Assembly: GCA_023419535.1 (NCBI GenBank)
Contig: JAEZXX010000035.1
Location: 1-35,561, forward strand
DNA: 35,561 bases
DNA from: Pseudomonadota bacterium
Lineage (GTDB): Bacteria; Pseudomonadota; Alphaproteobacteria; Rhizobiales; Rhizobiaceae
Reading direction: 5' to 3'
The notes under the pieces are model-generated. The model made no database searches, was not told the origin of the DNA, and worked only from the letters and a program-made list of their open reading frames with translations. This document shows, piece after piece, positions 13,406-21,809 of the stretch (position 1 is its first letter; the number at the start of each line of letters is the position of its first letter). A program made the position numbers and the translations under genes.

Positions 13406-13548
13406 TGGAGTACCTCCCGAAGTTTCTTTTGGCGGTTGGGGCAGCCTACGTTCTTGGACTGGGTCTCGCGCTTTACCTCGCGGTCAAGCACCGTGTGCCG
13501 TTCTTCGGGATGCCTTCTGTAAAACCTCCGAAGCCTCCCATGCACTAA
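13405..13548 (+). CDS. small single-pass membrane protein, 47 aa
   Basis: ATG 13405 overlaps the previous TAA (TAATG). One hydrophobic segment at about residues 6-27 (FLLAVGAAYVLGLGLALYLA) is followed by a basic turn and a Pro-rich tail (PSVKPPKPPMH). Function unknown. Confidence 0.6.
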   Translation: MEYLPKFLLAVGAAYVLGLGLALYLAVKHRVPFFGMPSVKPPKPPMH

Positions 13549-13788
13549 CTCCGCCCCGTTCACGGTGCGGACCCTTCGGGCTCCGGCTCGTAGGGATGCA
13601 GATCAGGACGGAGACACGGTGAATCTCCAGGCCGTAACTCAGGTACCCGGAATTTCCGGGCAACTGGGTGCCATGCGAGGGGATGTTGGAGTCCTCGCCC
13701 GCCCTGACCAACCTTACCGGCTATCCCGGTAAACTCTTCATAAGCCCCGCCGGCCCAGCTGAGCGGGGCGATTTCGTTGGAGGTGAGC
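13549..13788 (+). other. 240-bp hairpin-rich region before the late genes
   Basis: Holds three strong foldbacks: CCCGGA-ATT-TCCGGG (13646-13660), TTACCGG-CTATC-CCGGTAA (13714-13732) and GCCCCGC/GCGGGGC (13744-13769, 12-base loop, followed by GATTT). A 37-aa GTG frame (VNLQAVTQVPGISG..., 13619-13732) is open but its stop lies within the second hairpin, so I do not call it. May contain terminators, a late leader or the packaging start signal. Confidence 0.45.
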
Positions 13789-14025
13789 ATGCAGACCCTA
13801 AACGTCACCAGTCTTCGGTTGGGCGGCTACCAGGTCACGCGGCCTTCTGCGGGTTCCTACGAGATGGCGGACGTCCTCGCGGCATTCTCGACGCTTGATG
13901 AAGCGCTGCAGTTCGTGCGCCAGCAGATGAACGGCTCTGTCCAGCAGAGCATGTCCGCCTCGGAACAGGCGGCCCACCTGCTTGCATCCCAGCGAGCCCA
14001 GGTTCAGGCAGAGAATTACATCTAG
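13789..14025 (+). CDS. hypothetical protein at the start of the late region, 78 aa
   Basis: ATG 13789 after GGAGGTGAG. Sequence MQTLNVTSLRLGGYQVTR... has a beta-rich first half (GSYEMADVLAAFSTLDEALQFVRQQM contains one helix) and an Ala/Gln/Ser-rich helical end. No family recognised. Confidence 0.7.
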   Translation: MQTLNVTSLRLGGYQVTRPSAGSYEMADVLAAFSTLDEALQFVRQQMNGSVQQSMSASEQAAHLLASQRAQVQAENYI

Positions 14026-14087
14026 GGTTGTAAGAAGTGCGGTTCGCCCACGGGATGGATACACGCATAGCATGAAAGGTAGCGCCG

Positions 14088-14468
14088 ATGTCTCAGACGC
14101 TCCCCTATGTTGGCCCGACGCTTCAGTCTCAGAAGCAGGCGGAGCCGGTCTACATCGTCAATCAGTCTGGCGAGTATGCAGGCGACGGCAATGTCTCCAC
14201 GTCGGCCAACGTCACGACGGTCGCGCCGTCCACCTCAAGCACGCAGCTTCTCGCGGCCAACGCGGCGCGTCGCGGCTTCATCATCACCAACGGCACTGAC
14301 ACTGCCATGAGGATCAAATACGGGACGGCGGCCAGCCTCACCAGCTTCAGCGTCGCGCTTGCGGCCGGTGGTGTATTCGAGGCGGCCATCACCTATCGCG
14401 GCGCGCTCACTGCGGTAAGTGTCACGGCACCCACGACCGGCAGCTATCAGGTGACGGAGCTTCTCTGA
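14088..14468 (+). CDS. putative virion protein, 126 aa
   Basis: ATG 14088 (MSQTLPYVGPTLQSQKQ...). Thr/Ser/Ala-rich and beta-sandwich-like: STQLLAANAARRGFIITNGTDTAMRIKYGTA and FEAAITYRGALTAVSVTAPTTGSYQVTEL, a pattern frequent in small phage virion proteins that decorate heads or fibres (RGxxIxN...). Lies before the terminase genes, an unusual spot for a structural gene. Confidence 0.7.
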   Translation: MSQTLPYVGPTLQSQKQAEPVYIVNQSGEYAGDGNVSTSANVTTVAPSTSSTQLLAANAARRGFIITNGTDTAMRIKYGTAASLTSFSVALAAGGVFEAAITYRGALTAVSVTAPTTGSYQVTELL

Positions 14469-14941
14469 TGCCCGTGTACCAGCCCGCCGAATCCATCCTT
14501 GCCGACATGCTGCCGATGCCGGAGCGGCGTGCGGCTCAGCCTGGCGTCGTCGGTCTCGGGGCAAGGGCGGACCATCAGCACCCGCGCCTCACCAGCGCGG
14601 CCAATGCGACGCTGGACGCTAATGGCATGGCGACGATCACGTTCACGCGCACCTTCTATGCTGAACCTGTCCTCGTGTTCGGTTCGATCGGCAGTGGAAC
14701 GACGCCCGTTCCTGAATTCCGAGGCGAGCTGATCAAGACGGGTGATGTGTGGACCGGGGTTCGGATCTACGGTCAGCAGTCTCGCGCCATGCCGGTCATC
14801 AACCCGATCAGCACGGGGCTGCTGACGATCCTCAGCCTCCTCACTGCGCTCAACCCAATCCTCGCCCAGCTCTCCGGCTTCACGCCGTATGAGCCGGCAG
14901 CGGGGGCAAGGGTGAGCGTCACTGCGATCCAGGCGAGCTGA
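14468..14941 (+). CDS. putative virion protein, 157 aa
   Basis: ATG 14468 overlaps the previous TGA (TGATG). Residues 35-110 read as beta strands with the phage-structural signature ADHQHPRLTSAANATLDANG and VTFTRTFYAEPVLVFG-like alternation, followed by a hydrophobic segment (LLTILSLLTALNPILAQLSGF) and a closing beta strand. Similar proteins occur in Rhizobiales and Sphingomonas podophages, from memory; they may be head-fibre or tail-associated. Paired with the gene before it. Confidence 0.7.
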   Translation: MPVYQPAESILADMLPMPERRAAQPGVVGLGARADHQHPRLTSAANATLDANGMATITFTRTFYAEPVLVFGSIGSGTTPVPEFRGELIKTGDVWTGVRIYGQQSRAMPVINPISTGLLTILSLLTALNPILAQLSGFTPYEPAAGARVSVTAIQAS

Positions 14942-15312
14942 TGCCCGCCGGTCGCCCGTCGTCCTATGACCCAGCGTATTGCGAGCGCGTCGTAGAGATC
15001 ATGGCGCAGGGTTTCTCGCTGACTGCCGCGATGGGGGAACTCGGGTTCCACCGCGACACGGGCTACGAATGGCAGTCGCAGCACCCAGAATTCTCCGACG
15101 CTGTAAAGGAAGGCCAGGCCAAACGGCAGCTTTTCCTTGAGCGCCGGCTGATGGGTGCGGAGATCGGCGCGGTCGTCACGTCGTCCATCTTCGCGCTGAA
15201 AAACACTGGCACGGGCGACTGGCGGGACAAACAGGAGCACGAGCTAAGCGGCTCCGTCCGGTACGAGAAGATCGAGCGCACCATTGTCGACCCTTCGGAT
15301 TCCAACCGCTAG
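14941..15312 (+). CDS. terS: terminase small subunit
   Basis: 123 aa from ATG 14941. Opens with MPAGRPSSYDPAYCERVVEIM, then SLTAAMGELGFHRDTGYEWQSQHPEF, the HTH of terminase small subunits, followed by a helical oligomerisation region (RQLFLERRLMGAE) and FALKNTGTGDWRDKQEHE. TerS recognises the packaging start site and loads TerL. The large-subunit frame begins 29 bp before its end. Confidence 0.88.
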   Translation: MPAGRPSSYDPAYCERVVEIMAQGFSLTAAMGELGFHRDTGYEWQSQHPEFSDAVKEGQAKRQLFLERRLMGAEIGAVVTSSIFALKNTGTGDWRDKQEHELSGSVRYEKIERTIVDPSDSNR

Positions 15313-16645
15313 GGTCTTCGTCCCGCTCCTGAAGCCGGCGCGCTACAAGGGCGCATATGGTGGGCGAGGATCGGGGAAGTCGCACTTCTTCGCAGAGGCC
15401 TTGGTCGAGCGGTGTTATTCGGAGCCGACGCGCTGGGCCTGTATCCGAGAGGTGCAGAACTCGCTCAAGGAGTCGGTCAAGCAGCTCATCGTGGACAAGA
15501 TCGCGAAGCTGGGCGTCGGCGATTTCTTCGAGGTGCTGGAGAGCGAGGTCCGGGGCGCGAACGGATCGCTCGTCGTGTTCAAGGGCATGCAGTCCTACAA
15601 CGCGGAGAACATCAAGTCTCTGGAGGGTTTCGACGGGGTGTGGGTCGAGGAAGCCCAGACGCTTTCGGCTCACTCGTTTCGCATGCTGCGTCCGACGATC
15701 CGCAAGGAAGGGTCGGAGCTCTGGTTCTCGTGGAACCCACGCCACGATAATGATGCGGTGGATCAATTCTTCAGGGGTGCGAACGCCTCGCCCGAGGCCA
15801 TCGTGGTCGCGGCGAACTGGAACGACAACCCGTGGTTCCCGGACGTTCTCCGCAAGGAGATGGAGCACGACAAGCTCTACGATCCCGAGATGGCCGATCA
15901 CGTCTGGGGCGGCGGCTACGAGATCGTCACCGAGGGTGCATACTACGCCAAGCTCATCGCCCACGCAGAGCAGGAGAAGCGGATAGGGGCTTTTCCCTAC
16001 GATCCTCGTCTCCCGGTCGATACGGCTTGGGATATCGGAGTGGACGACTACACCGCCGTCTGGTTCTGCCAGAACGACGGGCGGACCGCATGGGCCGTGG
16101 ACTATTACGAGGCGAGCGGCGAAGGGGCAGAGCAGGTTGTCCGTGCGGCCATGCCAGAGATGGTGCCGGATGCTCTGGAGAGTCGCGCTACTCTGATCCA
16201 AATCAATCGGCCCGTCCCGTTCAAGTACGGCACGCACTACCTGCCGCATGATGTGCGAAACCGGGAATGGGGGGCAGGCGCCAGAAGCCGTCTAGAGACT
16301 CTGATGGGGCTGGGGCTGAAAAGCATTCAGCCTGGCATCGCTAACGGCCCGTCAGAGCGCATCAATGCGGTCCGCCGGCTTCTGCCGGTCTTCAGGTTCA
16401 ACAACACGCCTCGGGTGCAGATTGGGGTTCAAAGGCTTCGTCGATACCGGCGGCGCTGGAATGATGCGATGCAGAGCTACACGACCCCGCTTCACGACGA
16501 GAATTCGCACGGGTCAGATGCCTTCGGCGAGTACGCGATCAACTGCGGGATCTACGCCAAGGCGGTGGATGAGCAGAATGTGAAAGCGCCGCGCGATTGG
16601 TTCGACGAACCTGAGCGCGACGAGATGGATTGGAAGGTGGCGTGA
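15284..16645 (+). CDS. terL: terminase large subunit
   Basis: 453 aa, starting at TTG 15284 inside the small-subunit gene (no ATG or GTG fits before the Walker motif). Walker A is GGRGSGKS at residues 26-33; Walker B is VWVEEA at about 119-124, and the coupling region WFSWNPRH follows. The C-terminal RNase H-like nuclease shows DTAWDIGVDDYTAVWF (first Asp about 247) and HGSDAFGEYA near 420. It is of the P22/PBSX (Terminase_3) type, consistent with headful packaging and circularly permuted genomes. The TGA overlaps the portal ATG. Confidence 0.95.
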   Translation: MSTLRIPTARVFVPLLKPARYKGAYGGRGSGKSHFFAEALVERCYSEPTRWACIREVQNSLKESVKQLIVDKIAKLGVGDFFEVLESEVRGANGSLVVFKGMQSYNAENIKSLEGFDGVWVEEAQTLSAHSFRMLRPTIRKEGSELWFSWNPRHDNDAVDQFFRGANASPEAIVVAANWNDNPWFPDVLRKEMEHDKLYDPEMADHVWGGGYEIVTEGAYYAKLIAHAEQEKRIGAFPYDPRLPVDTAWDIGVDDYTAVWFCQNDGRTAWAVDYYEASGEGAEQVVRAAMPEMVPDALESRATLIQINRPVPFKYGTHYLPHDVRNREWGAGARSRLETLMGLGLKSIQPGIANGPSERINAVRRLLPVFRFNNTPRVQIGVQRLRRYRRRWNDAMQSYTTPLHDENSHGSDAFGEYAINCGIYAKAVDEQNVKAPRDWFDEPERDEMDWKVA

Positions 16646-18561
16646 TGGCGGAAAGGGACCTCGCCCGCTTCCTCGAAGACAAGATCGACCGCTTCATGTC
16701 GTCCGAGGATGCTGGCGACAAGATGCGTCGGTCGGCAGAACTCCACATCGACTACTACGACGGCAAGCAGTGGACCGATGCCGAGGTCAAGGAGCTGAAG
16801 CGCCGCGGTCAGCCGGCGATCACTCAGAACCTGATCAAGCAGAAGATCGAGTTCCTGCAAGGCCTGGAGAAAACCCAGCGCACGGTGCCGAACGCCCTCC
16901 CGCGCACGCCGAAGCACGAGGAAGAGGCACACGGCGCGACGGACGCTCTTCGGTTCATTGCGGACGACAACCGCTACAACCCCGCGCGCTCGGCCGCATG
17001 GGCGGACCTCCTGAAGGCGGGATGGGGCGGGTTTCAGATCATCGCGGAGGAGGACACCCGGTCGCGTTCGGACATGATGGCTTCGACGGCCATGGTGCAG
17101 CCGAACTATCGGATCGTCATCAACCGCTGCCAGTGGGACCGGATGTTCTGGGACCCGTACTCGTCGGAACCGGACTATTCGGACGCCAGCTTCCTCGGCA
17201 TGGTCGTTTGGATGGACCGCGACGAGGCGGTGAGGCGCTACGGAGAGGGGGCTGGGCAGGTCTTCGACGAGACCGTTGCGACCGTCGCCACCAGCACGTT
17301 CGACGACAAGCCAAAGAACTACACCTGGGTCGCACAGGGCAAACGCAAGCGCGTCCGGGTCGTCCAGATGTATTTCATCGCCGATGACGGCGAGTGGGAT
17401 TACGTCGAGTTCACCAAGGGCGGCATCCTCGAAAGCGGGCCGTCTCCCTGGCAGAACGAGGACGGCGAGCGCGAGCATCCCTATGCGTGGCAGTCCGCTT
17501 ATGTGGACCGCGATAACGCCCGATACGGCGCGATCCGCGACCTGATCGACATGCAGGACGAGGTGAACAAGCGCCGGTCGAAGGCGCTGCACACCATCAA
17601 CAGCCGGCAGACCTTCGGAAACGCGCGCGCTCTTGGAGAGATGACGGCGCGAGAGATGCGGAAGGAGATGGCGAGGCCAGACGGCCATATCCCGTTGAGT
17701 GCCGATGCACAGTTCGGCCGGGATTGGGGCGTCATCCCCACCAGCGACATCGCCTCGGGCAATATGGAGATGCTGGCGCAGGCCATGGGCATCTTCGAGG
17801 ACCTGGGGGCAAACGCCTCCCTACAGGGCAAGAGCGACGGACAGGACTCGGGCCGGGCGATCCTCGCCAAGCAGCAAGCCGGCGCCGTGCAGATGGGCAC
17901 GCTGACCGACACGCTTCGCGAGCTGGATCTGGAGGTCTACCGCAAGGCATGGCGCCGGGTGCGGCAGTTCTGGACGGGAGAGACGTGGGTTCGCGTCACG
18001 GATGACGAGAAGAATCTGAAATGGGTCGGCTTCAACCAGCCCGTCACGCAGCCCATGATGATGCCGCAGCTCGACCCTTCGACAGGCCAGGCGGTCATGG
18101 CGCCGATGATGGGGCCGGACGGCCAGCCAATGGAACAGCCGGTCATCGACCCTTCGACGGGGCAGCCGATCCTCAACAACGCCGTGGCAGACATGGACGT
18201 CGATATCGAGATCGACACCGCGCCGGACATGGGAACGCTGCAACAGGAAGAGTTCCAGAACATGGTGGAGCTGGCGCGCATCGGCGTCGTGTTCCCGCCG
18301 AAGGTCTACCTGTCCGCGTCCAACCTGCGGAACAAGGGCGAACTCATCCGCATGTTGGACGAGGCGGGGCAACAGCAGAACCAGCCTTCGCCCGAACAGC
18401 AGGCCGCCATGCAGCTTGAGTTCGCGGGTGCGGAGGCGGAGGTTCGCAAGACGAATGCCGAGGCAGACGACCGACAGGCGTCCGCCGTTCAGAAGATTGC
18501 GGAGATGCAGTTGGGGGCACTGATGGCCGGTCGGCCGCAGCCTCTTCCTGTGACCGCATAG
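16645..18561 (+). CDS. P22-like portal protein
   Basis: 638 aa from ATG 16645. Typical P22 gp1-type features: YYDGKQWTDAEVKELKRRGQPAITQNLI near residues 35-62, WADLLKAGWGGFQII, CQWDRMFWDPYSSEPDYSDASF, GAIRDLIDMQDEVNKRRSKALHT and QGKSDGQDSGRAILAKQQ. It forms the dodecameric ring at one vertex through which DNA is packed and ejected. A Pro/Met/Gln-rich insert (MMMPQLDPSTGQ..., about 475-510) contains two near-repeats of 'DPSTGQ'; the C-terminal helices are Gln-rich. Confidence 0.93.
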   Translation: MAERDLARFLEDKIDRFMSSEDAGDKMRRSAELHIDYYDGKQWTDAEVKELKRRGQPAITQNLIKQKIEFLQGLEKTQRTVPNALPRTPKHEEEAHGATDALRFIADDNRYNPARSAAWADLLKAGWGGFQIIAEEDTRSRSDMMASTAMVQPNYRIVINRCQWDRMFWDPYSSEPDYSDASFLGMVVWMDRDEAVRRYGEGAGQVFDETVATVATSTFDDKPKNYTWVAQGKRKRVRVVQMYFIADDGEWDYVEFTKGGILESGPSPWQNEDGEREHPYAWQSAYVDRDNARYGAIRDLIDMQDEVNKRRSKALHTINSRQTFGNARALGEMTAREMRKEMARPDGHIPLSADAQFGRDWGVIPTSDIASGNMEMLAQAMGIFEDLGANASLQGKSDGQDSGRAILAKQQAGAVQMGTLTDTLRELDLEVYRKAWRRVRQFWTGETWVRVTDDEKNLKWVGFNQPVTQPMMMPQLDPSTGQAVMAPMMGPDGQPMEQPVIDPSTGQPILNNAVADMDVDIEIDTAPDMGTLQQEEFQNMVELARIGVVFPPKVYLSASNLRNKGELIRMLDEAGQQQNQPSPEQQAAMQLEFAGAEAEVRKTNAEADDRQASAVQKIAEMQLGALMAGRPQPLPVTA

Positions 18562-18690
18562 CCGCAGCCGGGCTCAACCGGGCTTTCGGCGTCACGCCGC
18601 ATAGTGACAGGAGCCGCCATCCTCAAGGGCGCTGCCGCCGCCGGGCTGCACGGGCGATCGTGAACCTCCACTGATCAGAGGCTAATCCAA

Positions 18691-19515
18691 GTGACCGAGA
18701 AGACGCTGGACGAAATCATGTCCGGGCGCGGCGAAGCCGTGTCGGAAGAGACCCAGACCCACGAGCAGGAAGGCGGACAGGCACGGGACGAAAGCGGACG
18801 CTTTGCCGGAAAGGCAGAGGAGAAGCCGGAGCCCCAGACTGAGACGCAGCCCGAACAGCCCGAACCGGAGCCCAAGGGCGATGGCAAGGTGCCGCATCAG
18901 GCGCTTCATGCATCGAGGGAGCGGGAACGACAGGCTCGCGATGAGGCTCAGGCTCTTCGCGATCAGGTGCAACGCCTCGAAGGCATGATGCAGGCGATGG
19001 CCGCCCAGCGGTCCGAGCCCCAGAAGCCGAAAGAGCAGCCCAAGCCCGTCGATTTCTGGGAAGACCCGCAGGCATTCCTACAGTCTGCGCTTACCCCCGT
19101 CCAGCAGCAGATCGCCGCTCAGAATGAAGCCCTCTCGCAGACGCGAGCCGTGGCAGAGCATGGGGCGGAAACCGTCAATTCGGCCTTCGAGGCGATGAAG
19201 GGTGCTCTGGCATCCGATCCGCGTGCGCAGGCCGATTACGTGCGGATCATGCAGTCTCCTCATCCCTACGGGGAACTCGTCGCTTGGGATCGCAACCGAA
19301 GGGCTCTGACTGAGATCGGTGATCCTGCCGCGTACCGGGAACGGATGCGACAGGAACTCATCGCCGAACTCCAGGCGAGCCAACAGCAGCCACCGGCCGC
19401 GCAACCCCGCCTTCCCGGCAACTTCACCCAGGCCCGCAATGACGGGCCTCGTTCCGGGCAGACCTACACGGGCCCGCGGCCTCTCTCGGACATCACCAAG
19501 GGCAGCACGGCCTAA
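18691..19515 (+). CDS. scaffolding protein
   Basis: 274 aa from GTG 18691 (AGAGG upstream). Acidic Glu/Pro/Gln-rich N-terminal half (EEKPEPQTETQPEQPEPEP), a coiled coil at about 75-110 (HASRERERQARDEAQALRDQ), then VDFWEDPQAFLQSALTP and a helical C-terminus. Composition and location between portal and coat are typical of podoviral scaffolds that guide procapsid assembly and then exit. The 129 bp before it contain a CGGCG-TCA-CGCCG hairpin and no gene. Confidence 0.88.
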   Translation: MTEKTLDEIMSGRGEAVSEETQTHEQEGGQARDESGRFAGKAEEKPEPQTETQPEQPEPEPKGDGKVPHQALHASRERERQARDEAQALRDQVQRLEGMMQAMAAQRSEPQKPKEQPKPVDFWEDPQAFLQSALTPVQQQIAAQNEALSQTRAVAEHGAETVNSAFEAMKGALASDPRAQADYVRIMQSPHPYGELVAWDRNRRALTEIGDPAAYRERMRQELIAELQASQQQPPAAQPRLPGNFTQARNDGPRSGQTYTGPRPLSDITKGSTA

Positions 19516-19526
19516 AGGATTGAACC

Positions 19527-20645
19527 ATGGCAGAGACCCGCGTCGTCGAGGGTCTGTCTCCCACCATCTGGGACGATCAGTTCTCGACCGAATTCTACCA
19601 GAACAACCCGTTCGCCCGATACATGGGCACCGGGTCGAACAACCCGATCCGCATGAAGGAGGATTTCGCCTCCCAGCGCGGCAACGGGATCACGTTCGAG
19701 TTCATCACCAACCTTGATCGCGGCTCGATCCGGGGTCGTCAGCCTCTCCGCGGTCACGAGGAGAAGCTGGGCGAGTACGGCGATCGTGTCTTCTGGGACA
19801 TGCGCAAGAAGGGCGTCTCGATCCACGAACTCGACATGGATCTGGCCGCCATCGACCTGCGCAAGGCCGCCAAGGGCGCGCTCCGTGCCTGGGCCGATGA
19901 GGACGTGAAGTACGAGACCATCGAGGGGATGCAGACCGTTGGTCAGGGCCTCGATGTTCCGTACTCCACCGCTTCGGCCGCCCAGCGTAACACCTGGCAC
20001 ACGAACAACGCCGATCGCGTGCTCTACGGCAATTCGCCGGCCAACTACGTCACCAACGACCACGCGGCCTCGCTCGCCAACGTCGATGGGACGAACGATC
20101 GCCTGACGAAGGAGAATGTCTCCCTCATCAAGCGCATCGCACTCCGCGCCCGTCCGCGCATCACGCCCCTCCGGGTGGAAGGCAACGACAAGCGCTTCTT
20201 CGTGGGCTTCGCACATCCCTTCGCGTTCCGCGACCTCGTGAACAGCCTTTCGGAAGCCGAGCGTCAGGTGTCGCTCGTGTCGAAGAACGAGCTTCTGTTC
20301 TCGGGCGGCGATCGTGAGTGGGACGGCGTGATCGTCCATGAGGTCGAGGACATGCCCCGCTACACGGGCGTCGGCACTGCCGGTATCGCCGTGGCGCCGT
20401 TCTTCCTGCTGGGTCAGGAGGCAATGGGCTGGGCGAACAAGTCCCGCTACTCCAGCCGTGAGCAGAAGGACGACTACGATCAGGTCGTCGGTCTCGGCAT
20501 GATCGGCAAGTGGGGCCTCAAGAAGCTCGGCTACACGATCGGCGAGGACAAGCAGGTCCTCAACGTCGATGGCACAGCCATGACCAACGTCCTCGGCAAG
20601 CAGCGGGGCATGGTCTCCGGCTTCTTCGCCGCGGTTGGCGACTAA
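19527..20645 (+). CDS. major capsid protein, N4-gp56 type
   Basis: 372 aa from ATG 19527. Family marks of N4-gp56 coat proteins are DDQFSTEFYQNNPFARYMG at residues 14-32, 'GNGITFEFITNLDRG', GHEEKLGEYGDRVFWDMRKKGV and a late RYSSREQKDDYDQVVGLGMIG segment. HK97-fold coat protein forming the icosahedral shell. Highly biased GC-ending codons fit a strongly expressed gene. Scaffold is immediately upstream by 11 bp. Confidence 0.93.
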   Translation: MAETRVVEGLSPTIWDDQFSTEFYQNNPFARYMGTGSNNPIRMKEDFASQRGNGITFEFITNLDRGSIRGRQPLRGHEEKLGEYGDRVFWDMRKKGVSIHELDMDLAAIDLRKAAKGALRAWADEDVKYETIEGMQTVGQGLDVPYSTASAAQRNTWHTNNADRVLYGNSPANYVTNDHAASLANVDGTNDRLTKENVSLIKRIALRARPRITPLRVEGNDKRFFVGFAHPFAFRDLVNSLSEAERQVSLVSKNELLFSGGDREWDGVIVHEVEDMPRYTGVGTAGIAVAPFFLLGQEAMGWANKSRYSSREQKDDYDQVVGLGMIGKWGLKKLGYTIGEDKQVLNVDGTAMTNVLGKQRGMVSGFFAAVGD

Positions 20646-20656
20646 GGAGACGGACG

Positions 20657-21100
20657 ATGAGCAACATCAACCCCATCTATCGCAACCCGGTTCGTCATCC
20701 TGAGGATACCGGCGTTTCGATCATCGGTCGCGAGGTCACCTTTTCGACTCCGGCGCCCAATGGCCTCATCGCCATCGGCGCCTTCGAGAAGAACTCGGTG
20801 GTCCTGCGCGCTGGCGTCACCATCGTGACGGCCTTCAACGCCGGCACGACCAACGTCCTTCAGGTCGGCACAGACACGACGGCGGAAGCCTACATCACCG
20901 CCGCCAACTCCGCCGCCGGCACCGCGGGCAACAACAAGCAGGGGACCGGCGTGAACATCGGCGCCCCGCTCGCCACTGACACGATCCTCTATGCTCGCTT
21001 CACCCAGACTGGGACGGCGGCAACGGCGGGTCGTGCCATCATCTGGGTCGAGGCCTTCGTGCCTCGTACGGAGGACCCGCGCACGCGGGCGGCGATCTGA
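20657..21100 (+). CDS. putative head decoration or minor capsid protein, 147 aa
   Basis: ATG 20657 after AAGGAGAC. Beta-rich sequence (GVSIIGREVTFSTPAPNGLIAIG..., TTNVLQVGTDTTAEAYITAAN, ...TDTILYARFTQTGTAATAGRAIIWVEAF) typical of small proteins encoded right after the coat in N4-gp56-type phages. Function inferred from place and composition. Confidence 0.75.
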   Translation: MSNINPIYRNPVRHPEDTGVSIIGREVTFSTPAPNGLIAIGAFEKNSVVLRAGVTIVTAFNAGTTNVLQVGTDTTAEAYITAANSAAGTAGNNKQGTGVNIGAPLATDTILYARFTQTGTAATAGRAIIWVEAFVPRTEDPRTRAAI

Positions 21101-21456
21101 TGGTGCGCGCTCGCTACATCGGCGAGGCCGAGGGCGACGTTTCCGCCTACGGCGTCACCTTCACCGAAGGCAAGTACGCGGACGTGCCTGACCAGTATCT
21201 CGCCAAGATGCTGGGCAATCCGCACTTCCAGGTGCAGGGCGCGAAGAAGGGCGATGAGCCCGAGCCCGTCAAGGAGCCCGAGCCGGCTCCCGTTCCCCAT
21301 CCGGTGCGCGAAGGCGAATACAGGGCGGAGCATCGCGGTCGTGGCCGCTACTCGATCATGCGAGGCGAGGAAGAGGTAAGGGACGGTCTCAGCCGAGACG
21401 ACGCCGACGCCTTCAACGCGCTCTCGGATGACGAGAAGACGGCCTACGTGGCCTGA
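21100..21456 (+). CDS. hypothetical virion-region protein, 118 aa
   Basis: ATG 21100 overlaps the previous TGA (TGATG). N-terminal ARYIGEAEGDVSAYGVTFTEGKYADV is beta-rich, then an acidic/proline hinge (EPEPVKEPEPAPVPHP), then a compact C-terminal part with RYSIMRGEEEV and a helical end. Small proteins with FxxGxxxxV followed by a Pro/Glu linker are common between coat and connector genes. Function unknown. Confidence 0.72.
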   Translation: MVRARYIGEAEGDVSAYGVTFTEGKYADVPDQYLAKMLGNPHFQVQGAKKGDEPEPVKEPEPAPVPHPVREGEYRAEHRGRGRYSIMRGEEEVRDGLSRDDADAFNALSDDEKTAYVA

Positions 21457-21473
21457 ACTGAAGGGCGCGCATC

Positions 21474-21809
21474 ATGAAAAGTCGTGAGCAACTCGTGTTG
21501 CGCGCCCTTCAAGCCTTGGGCGTCGTCGGTGCCGGTCAACAGGCCAGCGCCGAAGATGCCAAGGTCGTGGACGACGAGGTGGTGCCGGTCCTGTCGGACC
21601 TGGCGCGCCGAAACATCTACAACTTCGGGGACCCGGACCAGGTCGAGGAGGACGCCTTCGTCCATCTCGCTCGCATCCTTGCGAATTCGACCGCCGAACA
21701 GTTTGGCCTCCCGCAGAGCGACGAAACCCGCCTGTACGCCGAGGGACGGTTGCGTGAACTGCGCGCCGTTCGAGACGCTGGCGACCCGATCCCGGCGCTG
21801 TATTTCTGA
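21474..21809 (+). CDS. head-tail connector, P22 gp4-like
   Basis: 111 aa from ATG 21474. Helical: SREQLVLRALQALGVVG, AEDAKVVDDEVVPVLSDLARRNIYNFGD and a C-terminal helix with RLYAEGRLRELRAV. Gene order (coat, this, gp10-like hub) and the opening ALxxLGV pattern support a gp4-type tail accessory/connector that closes the portal. It is shorter than P22 gp4, so the match is approximate. Ends TGA overlapping the next ATG. Confidence 0.7.
   Translation: MKSREQLVLRALQALGVVGAGQQASAEDAKVVDDEVVPVLSDLARRNIYNFGDPDQVEEDAFVHLARILANSTAEQFGLPQSDETRLYAEGRLRELRAVRDAGDPIPALYF

Noticed and set aside
13619..13732. 37-aa GTG frame before the late genes
   Set aside because: Has a weak GGAG site, but its end lies in a perfect hairpin and no related peptide is known to me; kept only as a note.
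15176..16249. 357-aa minus-strand open frame
   Set aside because: Shadow of the terminase large subunit gene, which has clear Walker motifs on the plus strand.
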